Shown in pieces: positions 25,451-34,131 of a stretch of 64,000 nucleotides of DNA. The stretch covers positions 1 to 64,000 of the forward strand of contig VMSX01000010.1 in the NCBI GenBank assembly GCA_013791905.1, given 5' to 3'. The notes beneath the pieces are model-generated. The model saw only the letters and a list, made by a program, of their open reading frames with translations. It searched no databases and was not told where the DNA came from. Source of the DNA: Rhodocyclaceae bacterium (lineage in GTDB: Bacteria; Pseudomonadota; Gammaproteobacteria; Burkholderiales; Rhodocyclaceae). The number at the start of each line of letters is the position of its first letter. Within the stretch, counting starts at the first letter, position 1. The position numbers and the translations under genes were made by a program.

Positions 25451-26130
25451 GCACCTATCGCGACATCACGCACAACGGCCTGTGGAAGCAGAACGCCATC
25501 CTCGCCCAATTGCTCGGCCTCTGCCCCCTGCTCGCGATCAGCACCACACTGGTCAATGCGGTCAGCCTCGGGCTGGCCACCATCCTCGTCATGGGCCTGG
25601 CCAATTTCACCGTTTCAATGCTGCGCGGCCTCATCCCCTATGAGATCCGCATCCCCGTGTTCGTGCTGATCATCGCGGCGCTGGTCACCGTGGTCGACCT
25701 GGCATTCAATGCCTTTCTTCACGACCTGTATCTGGTGCTCGGCATCTTCATCCCACTGATCGTCACCAACTGCATCGTGCTGGCGCGCGTCGAAGCCTTT
25801 GCCGCAAAAAATCCGGTCGACCTGTCCGCCTTCGACGGCGTGATGATGGGCGTTGGCTTCGTCTGGGTCATCGGTTTGCTCGGGGCGATCCGCGAGTTCG
25901 TTGGCCAGGGCACCCTGTTTTCCGGTATCGAGATGATCATTCCCGGTGCCGAACACTGGCAGATCCTGCCCGCCGACTACCCCGGCTTCCTCATCATGAT
26001 CCTGCCGCCCGGCGCCTTCTTCGTGCTCGGCCTGATGATTGCCGGGCGCAACTGGCTCGATCACCGCGCCAATGAGCGCGCCCGCGCACGGCTGCTGATG
26101 CACCAGCCGGCACACGAAGCCAGCGCATGA
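25447..26130 (+). CDS. rsxE: electron transport complex subunit RsxE/RnfE
   Basis: The 227-residue membrane protein is paralogous to RsxA, with NGLWKQNAILAQLLGLCPLLAIS and FIPLIVTNCIVLARVEAFA containing the conserved TNC cysteine. It completes the ABCDGE order and overlaps nth by ATGA. Confidence 0.93.
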   Translation: MSTYRDITHNGLWKQNAILAQLLGLCPLLAISTTLVNAVSLGLATILVMGLANFTVSMLRGLIPYEIRIPVFVLIIAALVTVVDLAFNAFLHDLYLVLGIFIPLIVTNCIVLARVEAFAAKNPVDLSAFDGVMMGVGFVWVIGLLGAIREFVGQGTLFSGIEMIIPGAEHWQILPADYPGFLIMILPPGAFFVLGLMIAGRNWLDHRANERARARLLMHQPAHEASA

Positions 26131-26774
26131 AGCTTGCTGAGCGTACCGAACTGTTCCGTCGCCTCGCGGCAATCGACCCGGCCCCCAAGACAGAACTCGA
26201 ATACGCCTCGCCGTTCCAGTTGCTGGTTGCGGTCATCCTGTCGGCGCAGGCGACCGACAAGAGCGTTAACCTCGCCACGCGCGAACTGTTCCGCACCGCA
26301 CCCACAGCACAGGCCATGGTTGAACTCGGCGAGGCAAGACTCGCCGAAGCCATCAAGACCATCGGACTCTACAAGACGAAGGCCAAAAACGTCGCGGCGG
26401 CGGCCTGCCAGCTGATCGAGCGACACGGCGGGTCAGTCCCGCACGACCGTGCCGCACTCGAAGCCCTGCCGGGCGTCGGGCGCAAGACGGCGAATGTCGT
26501 CCTCAACGTCGTATTCCATGAACCGACCATCGCGGTCGACACGCACATCTTCAGGCTGGCCAATCGCATCGAGCTCGCCCCGGGCAAGGATGTCGCCACG
26601 GTCGAGAAGAAGCTGCTCAAGGCCGTCCCTGCCGAATATCTGCTCCATGCGCACCACTGGCTGATCCTGCACGGACGTTATGTCTGCAAGGCAAGGAAGC
26701 CGGAGTGCTGGCGCTGCGTAATCCGTGACCTGTGCAAATACAAGGACAAAAACGATGTTCAACCCAAGCCGTGA
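26127..26774 (+). CDS. nth: endonuclease III
   Basis: The 215-residue protein has the HhH motif LPGVGRKTANVVL with catalytic Lys, the catalytic Asp in AVDTHIFRLANR, and the 4Fe-4S cluster Cys in CKARKPECWRCVIRDLC. It removes oxidised pyrimidines and nicks the abasic site. Coupling to rsxE is common in proteobacteria, perhaps reflecting Fe-S needs. It overlaps the DUF1841 gene by 20 nt. Confidence 0.94.
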   Translation: MKLAERTELFRRLAAIDPAPKTELEYASPFQLLVAVILSAQATDKSVNLATRELFRTAPTAQAMVELGEARLAEAIKTIGLYKTKAKNVAAAACQLIERHGGSVPHDRAALEALPGVGRKTANVVLNVVFHEPTIAVDTHIFRLANRIELAPGKDVATVEKKLLKAVPAEYLLHAHHWLILHGRYVCKARKPECWRCVIRDLCKYKDKNDVQPKP

Positions 26775-27183
26775 GCAGGCGCGCAACTTTCTGATCGAAG
26801 CCTGGAAGAAGCGTCGCGCCGCCCTGCCGGCGACGCAACTGGAAATCATTGCCGCCGATATCGTCGCCTTGCATCCGGAATATCACGCCCTGCTTGAAGG
26901 CGACCCGGACGCACTGAATCGCGACTGGACGCCGGAGGATGGCGCCACCAATCCCTTCCTGCACCTGTCGCTGCACCTCGCCATCGCCGAGCAGCTGTCC
27001 ATCGACCAGCCGCCGGGCATCCGTGCCGCCTTCGAAAGTCGGCGCGCGCGACACGGCGACGAGCATGCCGCACTTCACGACGTCCTGGAGTGCCTCGGCG
27101 AAACGCTCTGGCGCGCCCAGCGCGAGCGGCAGCCGCTGGATGGCGCCGCTTATCTCGAATGCATTAAAAGACGACCCGGCTGA
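26755..27183 (+). CDS. DUF1841 family protein
   Basis: The 142-residue protein begins MFNPSREQARNFLIEAWKK and has the family block NPFLHLSLHLAIAEQLSIDQPPGIRA, then ECLGETLWRAQR. It is a known hypothetical family of beta- and gammaproteobacteria, without assigned function, and is often next to nth. The histidines of LHLSLHLA and HGDEHAALH could bind metal, but this is a guess. Confidence 0.85.
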   Translation: MFNPSREQARNFLIEAWKKRRAALPATQLEIIAADIVALHPEYHALLEGDPDALNRDWTPEDGATNPFLHLSLHLAIAEQLSIDQPPGIRAAFESRRARHGDEHAALHDVLECLGETLWRAQRERQPLDGAAYLECIKRRPG

Positions 27184-27191
27184 CCCAAGCA

Positions 27192-27417
27192 GCCTTGCCG
27201 CCGGGCCGCCCCAAGGCAAGGCGGCATGCGGCGCCAGCCGCAACCCGCTCCCAATCATGAACGGGGACTCCCCGTAATAAACGAGTGCAGCGACAACAAG
27301 CGACGCAGTCGAGCAGTTGCGGCGAAGGCTAATGCCGGCAATGCCGGCGTTAAGCCGCAGAGCGGCGGCCGTAGGCAAAAACAACAGTCACCCGCGAGGG
27401 GAGGCTGGGAGGGGCGG
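27192..27417 (-). repeat. family B long variant between convergent genes (copy 1)
   Basis: Perfect 8-bp arms GCCTTGCC/GGCAAGGC flank the loop GCCGGGCCGCCCCAA (27200-27214). About 170 nt follow that align with the region at 35391-35502, sharing GCGCCAG, CCGTAATA-CGAG and AGCGA. The copy ends in the G-rich box CCCGCGAGGGGAGGCTGGGA at 27391-27410. Both long variants lie between convergent genes, so bidirectional termination is possible. No coding frame is evident. Confidence 0.7.
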
Positions 27418-27420
27418 ACT

Positions 27421-28950
27421 CTATCCCTCGACTTCGACGCGATTCCGCCCCGCCGCTTTGGCGCGATACAGCGCCGCATCGGCGCGCTCCAGCACGCTCT
27501 CCGGGCTGACATCCGCGCGCTGCATGCTGGCGATGCCGATGCTCACCGTAACCTCAATGTCCTGCTCGTCGTAGCTAACCTTGCGCTCGGCCACGAGCTG
27601 CCGCAGGCGCTCGGCGAACATGCGCGCGTCCTCGACCGTGCAGCCCGTCAGCAACACGGCAAACTCCTCGCCGCCTAGTCGGCTGACGCAGTCGACCTGG
27701 CGCAGCGCGTCGTGCACTGTTGCGGCAAAGTCCACCAATACGGCATCGCCGGCGGCGTGGCCATACGTGTCATTGATACGTTTGAAGTGATCGAGATCGA
27801 GCATCAGCAACGCCGCCGGCTGGGCGAAGCGCTGGACGCGCGCGAGCTCCACCTCCGCCAGGGCGAGAAATTGCCGACGGTTGGCGACGCCGGTCAAGGC
27901 GTCGGTGGTCGCCAGCTCTCTAAGCGCGGCTTCCGTTTTCCGCAGCCGCCGATTGCCGACGAGCAGTCGCATCGACAACAGAGTGATCAGGGCGCCGGCA
28001 CCAAACGCGCCCAAGATAAGCCAGCGATAGCGCAGCCAGACGTCCTCCGCACCGAATTCCGGGGTTTCGTATGGCGGCAGCCGCAGTGCGCGCGCCAGCT
28101 GCTGCACCGGTTCATAGTCGGCTGGGATGGTGAAGCCGGCGATCCCGGTGCTCTGCGCCACCGGCATGTCCGGCGTGATGAACAGGAGCGCGCGGGCAAT
28201 GCGTTTGACCGTATCCTCCGGCACATGCGGCAGAGCGACAAACGGCCATTCCGGATAAAGCCGGGTGGAAACGGCAAAGGGAAACTTCGGAAATTTCTGC
28301 AAATTGATGAACTTGAGCTGATCCACGGACAACGTGCCTTCGCGATTGAGCGTCTCGACGAGACCCGAGCGCACAAAACCGACATCGGCGTCACCGAACA
28401 GCACCGCCTCGACAACCTCGTCATTGCAGCTAACCTCGATCAACGCCATGCCTTCCGGAAAAGGAATTCCCGCTTGCTGGAGTTCGTACGCCTGCGCCAA
28501 ATACGCGCCGAGGAACTTGCTTCCCGGAGTGGCAATGCGTTTGCCGACAAGATCGGCAAGCTGCGTAATATCGTCGCGGTCGGCACGGACGATGATCGTC
28601 CCACCCAGAGCAGCCGTGGTGATCTTGCCGTTCCCACTGGCCTGGCGTGTCGCAATGGCTCCCGTCAGTTTGTTGTGATGCCGCAGCAGAACGTAATGGC
28701 TCGGATTGGTAAACACGAAATCCAGCTGATTGGCGGCCAGTGCCGCTTCCATGCCCGCCGTGTCGAAAAACTTGAGCTCGACGCGCTGGTCGGGCAGGGC
28801 ACCGGAAAGATAGATGCCCAGCATGCGATATTGATGTTCCATCATCGACGTTGGTCGATAGGCGAAGATGCCCAGCGTCAGGGTCTTCTCTGCGGCAACC
28901 AGTGTCGAAAAAAGCGCCAGCAAGACCAGCAAGCAACCGCGGCGGATCAT
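27421..28950 (-). CDS. periplasmic phosphonate-binding-like sensor fused to a GGDEF diguanylate cyclase
   Basis: The 509-residue protein has a signal peptide (1-20) and a PhnD-like periplasmic binding domain (about 22-300; FTNPSHYVLL and GDADVGFVRSGLVE). A membrane span follows near 325-345, then a GGDEF domain with GGEEF as the active site and an upstream RxxD inhibitory site (RQVD five residues before). It should make c-di-GMP in response to a small periplasmic ligand. Its ATG overlaps the stop of the PilB-like ATPase gene by ATGA. The ligand is unknown. Confidence 0.88.
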   Translation of the reverse strand: MIRRGCLLVLLALFSTLVAAEKTLTLGIFAYRPTSMMEHQYRMLGIYLSGALPDQRVELKFFDTAGMEAALAANQLDFVFTNPSHYVLLRHHNKLTGAIATRQASGNGKITTAALGGTIIVRADRDDITQLADLVGKRIATPGSKFLGAYLAQAYELQQAGIPFPEGMALIEVSCNDEVVEAVLFGDADVGFVRSGLVETLNREGTLSVDQLKFINLQKFPKFPFAVSTRLYPEWPFVALPHVPEDTVKRIARALLFITPDMPVAQSTGIAGFTIPADYEPVQQLARALRLPPYETPEFGAEDVWLRYRWLILGAFGAGALITLLSMRLLVGNRRLRKTEAALRELATTDALTGVANRRQFLALAEVELARVQRFAQPAALLMLDLDHFKRINDTYGHAAGDAVLVDFAATVHDALRQVDCVSRLGGEEFAVLLTGCTVEDARMFAERLRQLVAERKVSYDEQDIEVTVSIGIASMQRADVSPESVLERADAALYRAKAAGRNRVEVEG

Positions 28951-30767
28951 TGCGGGCGAGCCAAGTCCTGCAGCGGCGGAGCCACCTTCAATACTTCTTC
29001 GATGGTCGTCAGTCCGGCCGCCACTTTGCGTGCGCCGGAAATGCGCAGGGGTTGCATGCCGGATTTGATGGCGCGCTCACGGAAATGCGCCAGATCGGTA
29101 TGAGCGGAAATCAGCGACTTCAATTCGGCCGTCAGCGGCATGATTTCATACAGCCCCAGCCGGCCCTGATAGCCGGTCATACGACATTCGAGGCAGCCGA
29201 CCGGGTGATAGAGTTGTGTCGGTTTTTTCGACTTCCATGGTGCCACCAGCCCCTGCCAGAGCGCGGCATCTTCGGCACGCAGTCCGCCGGCAGTCTTGCA
29301 GTGCGGACAGAGCGTGCGTACCAGGCGTTGCGCCATCACGCCCAGCACGGTGGATTGCAGCAGGTAGGGCGGCATGCCCAGATCGAGCAGGCGAGTAATC
29401 GCCGTCGGCGCGTCGTTGGTGTGCAGAGTGGACAACACCAGATGCCCGGTCAGCGCCGCCTGGATCGCCATCTCGGCCGTCTCGACGTCGCGAATCTCGC
29501 CGACCATGATGATGTCGGGATCCTGCCGCATCAAGGTGCGAATGCCGGCGGCGAAAGTCAGGCCGAGTTCGACCTGCACCTGCACCTGGTTGAAAGCCGG
29601 CTCGACCATCTCGATCGGATCCTCCAGCGTACAAACGTTCACTTCCTGGGTGGCCAGTTGCTTGAGCGTCGTGTACAGCGTGGTGGTCTTGCCCGAGCCG
29701 GTCGGCCCGGTGACGAGGATGATGCCGTTGGGCTGGCTGGTCATGCCCTGCCAGTGCGCGGCATCTTCGCTGGAGAACCCGAGATCGGCAAAATCGCGCA
29801 CCAGCACTTCGGGATCGAAGATGCGCATCACCAACTTTTCGCCGAAGGCGGTCGGCAGGGTCGACAGCCGCAACTCGATTTCCTGGCCGTCGGGCGCACG
29901 CGTCTTGATGCGACCGTCCTGCGGGCGGCGCTTCTCGACGACATCCATGCGGCCGAGAATCTTGATGCGGCTGGTCATCGCATTCAGCACCGGCATGGGA
30001 ATCTGGTAGACCTGATGCAGCACGCCGTCGATACGGAAACGCACCACACCCATGTCGCGGCGCGGCTCGATGTGGATGTCGGAAGCACGCTGCTCGAAGG
30101 CGTACAGCCACAGCCAATCGACGATCATCACGACATGCTGATCGTTGGCGTCGAGGGAAGCCTTGCCTTTGCCAAGCTCGACCAGCTGCTCGAAATTGGA
30201 AATGCCGGTGCGGGCAACGTCGCCACGTTTCATGGCGCCCTTCACCGACCTCGCCATGGTGTAGAACTCGACCTGATAGCGGGCGATGTCTTCCGGGTTG
30301 GCGATCACCAGCCGGATCTCTTTCTTCAGGATCGGCTTGAGCTCATTCACCCAGCTGCGGAGAAATGGTTCGGCGGTGGCGATCACCACTTCCTCGGCAC
30401 GCACCTCCAGCGGCAGAATGCGAAAACGCGTCGCGTAGGCGCTGCTCATCACATCGGTGACGGCCGTCAGATTCACCTTCAGCGGATCGATATGGTAGTA
30501 ATCCAGCTCGCTCCAGACCGCCAGCCATTCGGTCAGCGCGTCGATGTCGAGCACGCGGTGCGGCGGTTCCAGCGATTTCCAGCGCTGCTCGGCAACGACG
30601 CTCAGCGGGTGGCGATCACCACGGTAGTAGCGGCGCTCCTGGCGGAATATCTCGGCCTCGGCGCGTGGCACCTTGCCCGCTTCAATCAACGCATCGACGA
30701 TCTCGGGCAGGGTCAGCCGGTGTTCGGCGGCATTTTTTGTAGCGGCGGAAGCGGCAGGAGCGTTCAT
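28947..30767 (-). CDS. GspE/PilB-type secretion or pilus ATPase
   Basis: The 606-residue protein has an N-terminal GSPII_E domain (about 15-200) and a AAA-type core with Walker A GPTGSGKTTT. It has the Asp box FTLEDPIE-like (VCTLEDPIEMVE), Walker B-like DPDIIMVGEIRDVETA, a His box LSTLHTNDA and a tetracysteine zinc site (CPHC...CLEC). It drives assembly of type II pseudopili or type IV pili. No other pilus gene is in this window, so it is an orphan ATPase paired with a diguanylate cyclase. Some relatives bind c-di-GMP through an N-terminal domain. Confidence 0.88.
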   Translation of the reverse strand: MNAPAASAATKNAAEHRLTLPEIVDALIEAGKVPRAEAEIFRQERRYYRGDRHPLSVVAEQRWKSLEPPHRVLDIDALTEWLAVWSELDYYHIDPLKVNLTAVTDVMSSAYATRFRILPLEVRAEEVVIATAEPFLRSWVNELKPILKKEIRLVIANPEDIARYQVEFYTMARSVKGAMKRGDVARTGISNFEQLVELGKGKASLDANDQHVVMIVDWLWLYAFEQRASDIHIEPRRDMGVVRFRIDGVLHQVYQIPMPVLNAMTSRIKILGRMDVVEKRRPQDGRIKTRAPDGQEIELRLSTLPTAFGEKLVMRIFDPEVLVRDFADLGFSSEDAAHWQGMTSQPNGIILVTGPTGSGKTTTLYTTLKQLATQEVNVCTLEDPIEMVEPAFNQVQVQVELGLTFAAGIRTLMRQDPDIIMVGEIRDVETAEMAIQAALTGHLVLSTLHTNDAPTAITRLLDLGMPPYLLQSTVLGVMAQRLVRTLCPHCKTAGGLRAEDAALWQGLVAPWKSKKPTQLYHPVGCLECRMTGYQGRLGLYEIMPLTAELKSLISAHTDLAHFRERAIKSGMQPLRISGARKVAAGLTTIEEVLKVAPPLQDLARPQ

Positions 30768-30837
30768 GAAACGCGACTATACCGATAAAACGAAGTTTCA
30801 GAGAAGGCTATTGCCCGCGGAAGCGGGCGAAATGCCA

Positions 30838-31368
30838 TTACTCAAAGTCGGCGCTGGCGGGACGGCACGCAAATCTGGCAACCTCTCCTGAAATATCCAA
30901 ACCTTCCCGCCAGACGGTCAGCTTGCGCGCGAAGCTCCAACTGGCGTTGGCCGGGCTTGTGGAAGGCAGGATCAGTGTCTCGAAACCCAGCGCGGCCAGT
31001 TGCGGCGCAAACCGCCCGGCCCGCTGGCCGTTGAAACAGACTCGCCGTAGCACCGGCGCCGACTTTTGCAATGCAGCAAAATCATTGGGAATGGCATTGC
31101 GGATGGCACTGTCGAGGCTACCCGACCGCTCGCATTCACCATAGACATCCCAGATGGCGATACCCGCAGCGCGCACTGCCTGTTGGCGCACCGGGTAATC
31201 CAGCCCCGGCAGCGGCTGTTCCAGCAGCGCACTGAGGATCTTCCAGAACTGGTTTTGCCGGTGGGCGTAATACTGTTGCGCCGCGAGCGAGGCCGTAGAC
31301 GGAAAAGAGCCCAGGATCAGCACCCGGGCTCCTTCATCCATGATCGGGGGCAGACCCCGTAGTTTCAT
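30838..31368 (-). CDS. DNA-deoxyinosine (hypoxanthine) glycosylase of the uracil-DNA glycosylase superfamily
   Basis: The 176-residue protein matches the hypoxanthine-DNA glycosylase family: RVLILGSFPSTASLAAQQYYAHRQNQFWKIL at 15-45, IAIWDVYGECERSGSLDSAI and a C-terminal LPSTSPAN that forms the second catalytic loop. It removes deaminated bases. The start at 31368 is chosen; a start seven codons earlier lies within the family B module. The last residues, CRPASADFE and the stop region, are encoded by an exact family A repeat (30844-30867), so the native C-terminus has been replaced or extended. Confidence 0.83.
   Translation of the reverse strand: MKLRGLPPIMDEGARVLILGSFPSTASLAAQQYYAHRQNQFWKILSALLEQPLPGLDYPVRQQAVRAAGIAIWDVYGECERSGSLDSAIRNAIPNDFAALQKSAPVLRRVCFNGQRAGRFAPQLAALGFETLILPSTSPANASWSFARKLTVWREGLDISGEVARFACRPASADFE
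30844..30867 (+). repeat. family A repeat at the 3' end of the glycosylase gene, exact
   Basis: This exact 24-nt copy encodes the last residues of the glycosylase on the opposite strand, ending 3 nt from its stop codon. The remaining gap to the PilB-like gene is 70 nt. Confidence 0.85.
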
Positions 31369-31445
31369 GTTCTCGCCGGGCCGCCCCAAGAGGACATGCG
31401 CCCACCCGTGGGGGGCAGCGAACGAATGTGAGCGTGGGGGGCCAT
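31365..31445 (-). repeat. family B intercistronic module with 26-codon mini-frame (htpG-glycosylase junction)
   Basis: The module begins ATGGCCCCCCACGCTCAC five bases after the htpG stop. Its frame (MAPHAHIRSLPPTGG...WGGPART) has 26 residues, and its TGA overlaps the glycosylase ATG as ATGA. The loop TTGGGGCGGCCCGGC is at 31375-31389 with 9-nt arms at 31366-31374 and 31390-31398 (one mismatch). The stem includes the glycosylase start codon and GAGAAC. Confidence 0.85.
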
Positions 31446-31450
31446 ATTTT

Positions 31451-33394
31451 TCAGCCTTTTTGCGTCATCGACAGCATCAGGTCGTTGATGCGCTTGACGA
31501 AGCTGGCCGGATCGTCGAGCTGGCCGCCTTCGGCGAGCAGGGCCTGTTCGAACAGCACGGCCGACCAGTCGTCGAACTTGGCTTCCTCGTACTTGAGGCG
31601 CAGCACCACCGGATGCTTCGGGTTGATTTCGAGGATCGGCTTGGCCATGGGAGCATTCTGCCCCGCCGCCTTGAGAATGCGCGCCAAATTGCCGGAAACA
31701 TCGTGCTCGTCGGCCACCAGACAGGCCGGGCTGTCGGTGAGGCGGTGCGTCACGCGCACTTCCTTGACGCGCTCGGTGAGGGACTTGGCAATTTTGTCGG
31801 TCAGTTCCTTGAACTCGCCGGCGTCTTTCTCCTGTTCCTGCTTTTCGGCTTCGTCTTCGAGCTTGCCCAGGTCGAGCCCGCCCTTTGCCACCGACACCAG
31901 CGACTTACCGTCGAATTCAGTGAGATGGCTGACCACCCACTCGTCCACGCGGTCAGTCAGCAACAGCACCTCGATGCCCTTCTTGCGGAAGACTTCCAGA
32001 TGCGGACTGTTCTTTGCGGCATTGAAGGTTTCGGCGGTGACGAAATAGATTTTTTCCTGCTCGGGCTTCATGCGGCCGATGTAGTCGGCCAGCGTCACGG
32101 TTTCGTCCGTGGTATCTGTTTGTGTCGAGGCAAAGCGCAGCAGGCCGGCGATCTTTTCCTTGTTGGCGAAGTCTTCGCCGACGCCTTCCTTGAGCACCTT
32201 GCCGAACTCGCCCCAGAATTTCGAGTACTTCTCTTTGTCATTCTCGGCTAGGTCGATCAGCAGGCCGAGCACCTTGCCGGTGCAGCCCTTGCGGATGGCT
32301 TCGATATCCTTGGATTCCTGCAAAATCTCGCGCGACACGTTGAGCGGCAGATCGGCCGAATCGACCACACCGCGCACAAAACGCATGTAAAGCGGCATCA
32401 ACTGCTCGGCATCGTCCATGATGAAAACACGGCGCACATACAGCTTGATGCCGTGGCGCGCATTGCGGTCCCACATGTCGAAGGGTGCGTTACCGGGAAT
32501 GTAGAGCAGCTGGGTATATTCGCTCTTGCCCTCGACGCGCGCGTGCGTCCAGGCCAGCGGGTCGTCGTAATCGTGGCCGACGTGCTTGTAGAAAGCCTTG
32601 TAGTCGTCTTCGCTGACTTCGCTCTTCGGCCGGGCCCACAGCGCGGAGGCCTGATTGACGGTCTCGTCCTCGTCCGTCTCGACCTGGGCCTTCTTCTCTT
32701 CGTCCCACTTCTCGCCCTTCATCACGATGGGCTGGACGATGTGGTCGGAATACTTGCGGATGATCGACTTGAGTTTAAAGCCGGCGAGAAGGTCGTCCTG
32801 GCCCTCGCGCAGATGCAGGGTGATCTCGGTGCCGCGCGCCGGGCGGTCGATCATGGCAATGCTGAACTCGCCGCCGCCGTCGGAAATCCATTCGACGCCC
32901 TGGTCGGCTTTTTCACCGGCACGGCGGGTGCGCACCATCACCTGGTCGGCGACGATGAACGAGGAGTAGAAGCCGACGCCGAACTGGCCGATCAGGTTGG
33001 CATCCTTCTGCTGGTCGCCGGTAAGCTGCGAAAAGAACTCGCGCGTGCCGGACTTGGCGATGGTGCCCAGATTGGCGATCACTTCCTCGCGGTTCATGCC
33101 GACGCCGTTGTCAGCGATGGTCAGCGTGCGCGCATCCTTGTCGTAGCCGATGCGGATCTTGAATTCGCCGCCATCTTCCATCATCGCAGCGTTGTGCAAC
33201 GATTCGAAACGCAGCTTGTCGCAGGCATCCGAAGCGTTGGAAATCAGCTCGCGCAGGAAGATTTCGCGGTTGCTGTAGAGCGAATGGATCATGAGGCTCA
33301 GCAGTTGCTTCACCTCGGTCTGGAAGCCCAGAGTTTCGTGCTGGGCGTCTGGTGTGGCTGATGTGGCTGATGTGGCTGGCGTGGCAATGGTCAT
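31451..33394 (-). CDS. htpG: molecular chaperone HtpG (Hsp90)
   Basis: The 647-residue protein shows the Hsp90 ATPase N-domain: [49 protein letters not shown]. The middle domain has the catalytic Arg region ([14 protein letters not shown]), and a C-terminal dimerisation domain follows. The N-terminus has a short Ala-Thr-Ser repeat before the family start, encoded by 9-nt repeats. AGGAGAA precedes the ATG. A heat-shock promoter candidate lies upstream at 33435-33462. Confidence 0.95.
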   Translation of the reverse strand: MTIATPATSATSATPDAQHETLGFQTEVKQLLSLMIHSLYSNREIFLRELISNASDACDKLRFESLHNAAMMEDGGEFKIRIGYDKDARTLTIADNGVGMNREEVIANLGTIAKSGTREFFSQLTGDQQKDANLIGQFGVGFYSSFIVADQVMVRTRRAGEKADQGVEWISDGGGEFSIAMIDRPARGTEITLHLREGQDDLLAGFKLKSIIRKYSDHIVQPIVMKGEKWDEEKKAQVETDEDETVNQASALWARPKSEVSEDDYKAFYKHVGHDYDDPLAWTHARVEGKSEYTQLLYIPGNAPFDMWDRNARHGIKLYVRRVFIMDDAEQLMPLYMRFVRGVVDSADLPLNVSREILQESKDIEAIRKGCTGKVLGLLIDLAENDKEKYSKFWGEFGKVLKEGVGEDFANKEKIAGLLRFASTQTDTTDETVTLADYIGRMKPEQEKIYFVTAETFNAAKNSPHLEVFRKKGIEVLLLTDRVDEWVVSHLTEFDGKSLVSVAKGGLDLGKLEDEAEKQEQEKDAGEFKELTDKIAKSLTERVKEVRVTHRLTDSPACLVADEHDVSGNLARILKAAGQNAPMAKPILEINPKHPVVLRLKYEEAKFDDWSAVLFEQALLAEGGQLDDPASFVKRINDLMLSMTQKG

Positions 33395-33434
33395 GCGAAC
33401 GATTCTCCTGAAAACAACAATAATTACCTTGGCG

Positions 33435-33462
33435 ATGTTGTGGCCAAACGCAAATTTTCAAG
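33435..33462 (-). promoter_or_regulatory. sigma-32-type promoter candidate for htpG
   Basis: On the minus strand a perfect CTTGAAA at 33456-33462 is followed after 13 nt by CACAACAT, a partial match to the CCCCATNT -10 element. The -35 overlaps the greB stop codon. The position, 41 nt before the ATG, fits heat-shock control expected for htpG. Confidence 0.5.
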
Positions 33463-34027
33463 AGTCGTAGCTAATTTCGATGATTTCGATTTCGCGCGGA
33501 CCGGCCGGACTTTGAAGTTTCACGATGTCGCCCGCGCGCGCCTTCAGCAGCGCGCGCGCCAGCGGCGAGATCCAGCTGATCGCACCCGTTGCGGGATCAG
33601 CCTCGTCGACACCGACAATGCGAAAGATCGCCTCGCTATCTTCATCGGCATTCAGATACGCCACCGTCACCGTGGCGCCGAAAAAAACCTGATCGAGATT
33701 GGACTGTTGCGCCGGGTCAACCACTTCGGCGTTGTCGAGGCGCTTGGTCAAATAACGCAGACGTCGATCGATCTCGCGCAGACGCTTTTTGCCGTAGATG
33801 TAGTCGCCATTTTCCGAACGGTCACCATTGCTTGCCGCCCAGGACACCACTTGCACCAACTGTGGCCGCTCCACCTTCACCAATTGTTCGAACTCTGCGC
33901 GCAGCGCGGCATGCCCGGCCGGCGTCAGATAATTTTTGGAACCGGCAGGCAATGACGCCGCACCGACGATTTCTTCACCATCATCGTCTTCGTCAGATTC
34001 TTTTTCGCTTACAAAGGCCTTGTTCAT
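33458..34027 (-). CDS. greB: transcript cleavage factor GreB
   Basis: The 189-residue protein has a GreA/GreB coiled-coil domain (YLTPAGHAALRAEFEQLVKVERPQLV, with the SNGDRSENGDYIYGKKRLREIDRR tip) and a C-terminal FKBP-like domain. The basic tip and YGKKR favour GreB over GreA. It rescues backtracked RNA polymerase. An acidic N-terminal extension of about 25 residues (SEKESDEDDDGEE) is unusual for the family. The ATG at 34027 is chosen; a TTG five codons earlier is possible. Confidence 0.9.
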   Translation of the reverse strand: MNKAFVSEKESDEDDDGEEIVGAASLPAGSKNYLTPAGHAALRAEFEQLVKVERPQLVQVVSWAASNGDRSENGDYIYGKKRLREIDRRLRYLTKRLDNAEVVDPAQQSNLDQVFFGATVTVAYLNADEDSEAIFRIVGVDEADPATGAISWISPLARALLKARAGDIVKLQSPAGPREIEIIEISYDS

Positions 34028-34080
34028 TGCGGGGTTGTCCAATTGCTCAAAGTCGCTATTATGCGGCGCTCAACAACTTT

Positions 34081-34104
34081 CGCCGTCCCGCCAGCGCCGA
34101 CTTT
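34081..34104 (-). repeat. family A repeat, exact copy, upstream of MFS gene
   Basis: This exact copy lies between the divergent greB and MFS genes, 28 nt before the MFS ATG. It would be in the leader of that message. Confidence 0.85.
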
Positions 34105-34131
34105 CCATCGGCGCTCCCAACCTCGACTTTC

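Noticed and set aside
27036-27060. Possible family A copy in the DUF1841 gene
   Set aside because: Four mismatches, and the protein aligns with the family without a gap; too weak.
31044-31068. Possible family A copy inside the glycosylase gene
   Set aside because: Four mismatches in a conserved family block (LRRVCFNG); probably chance.
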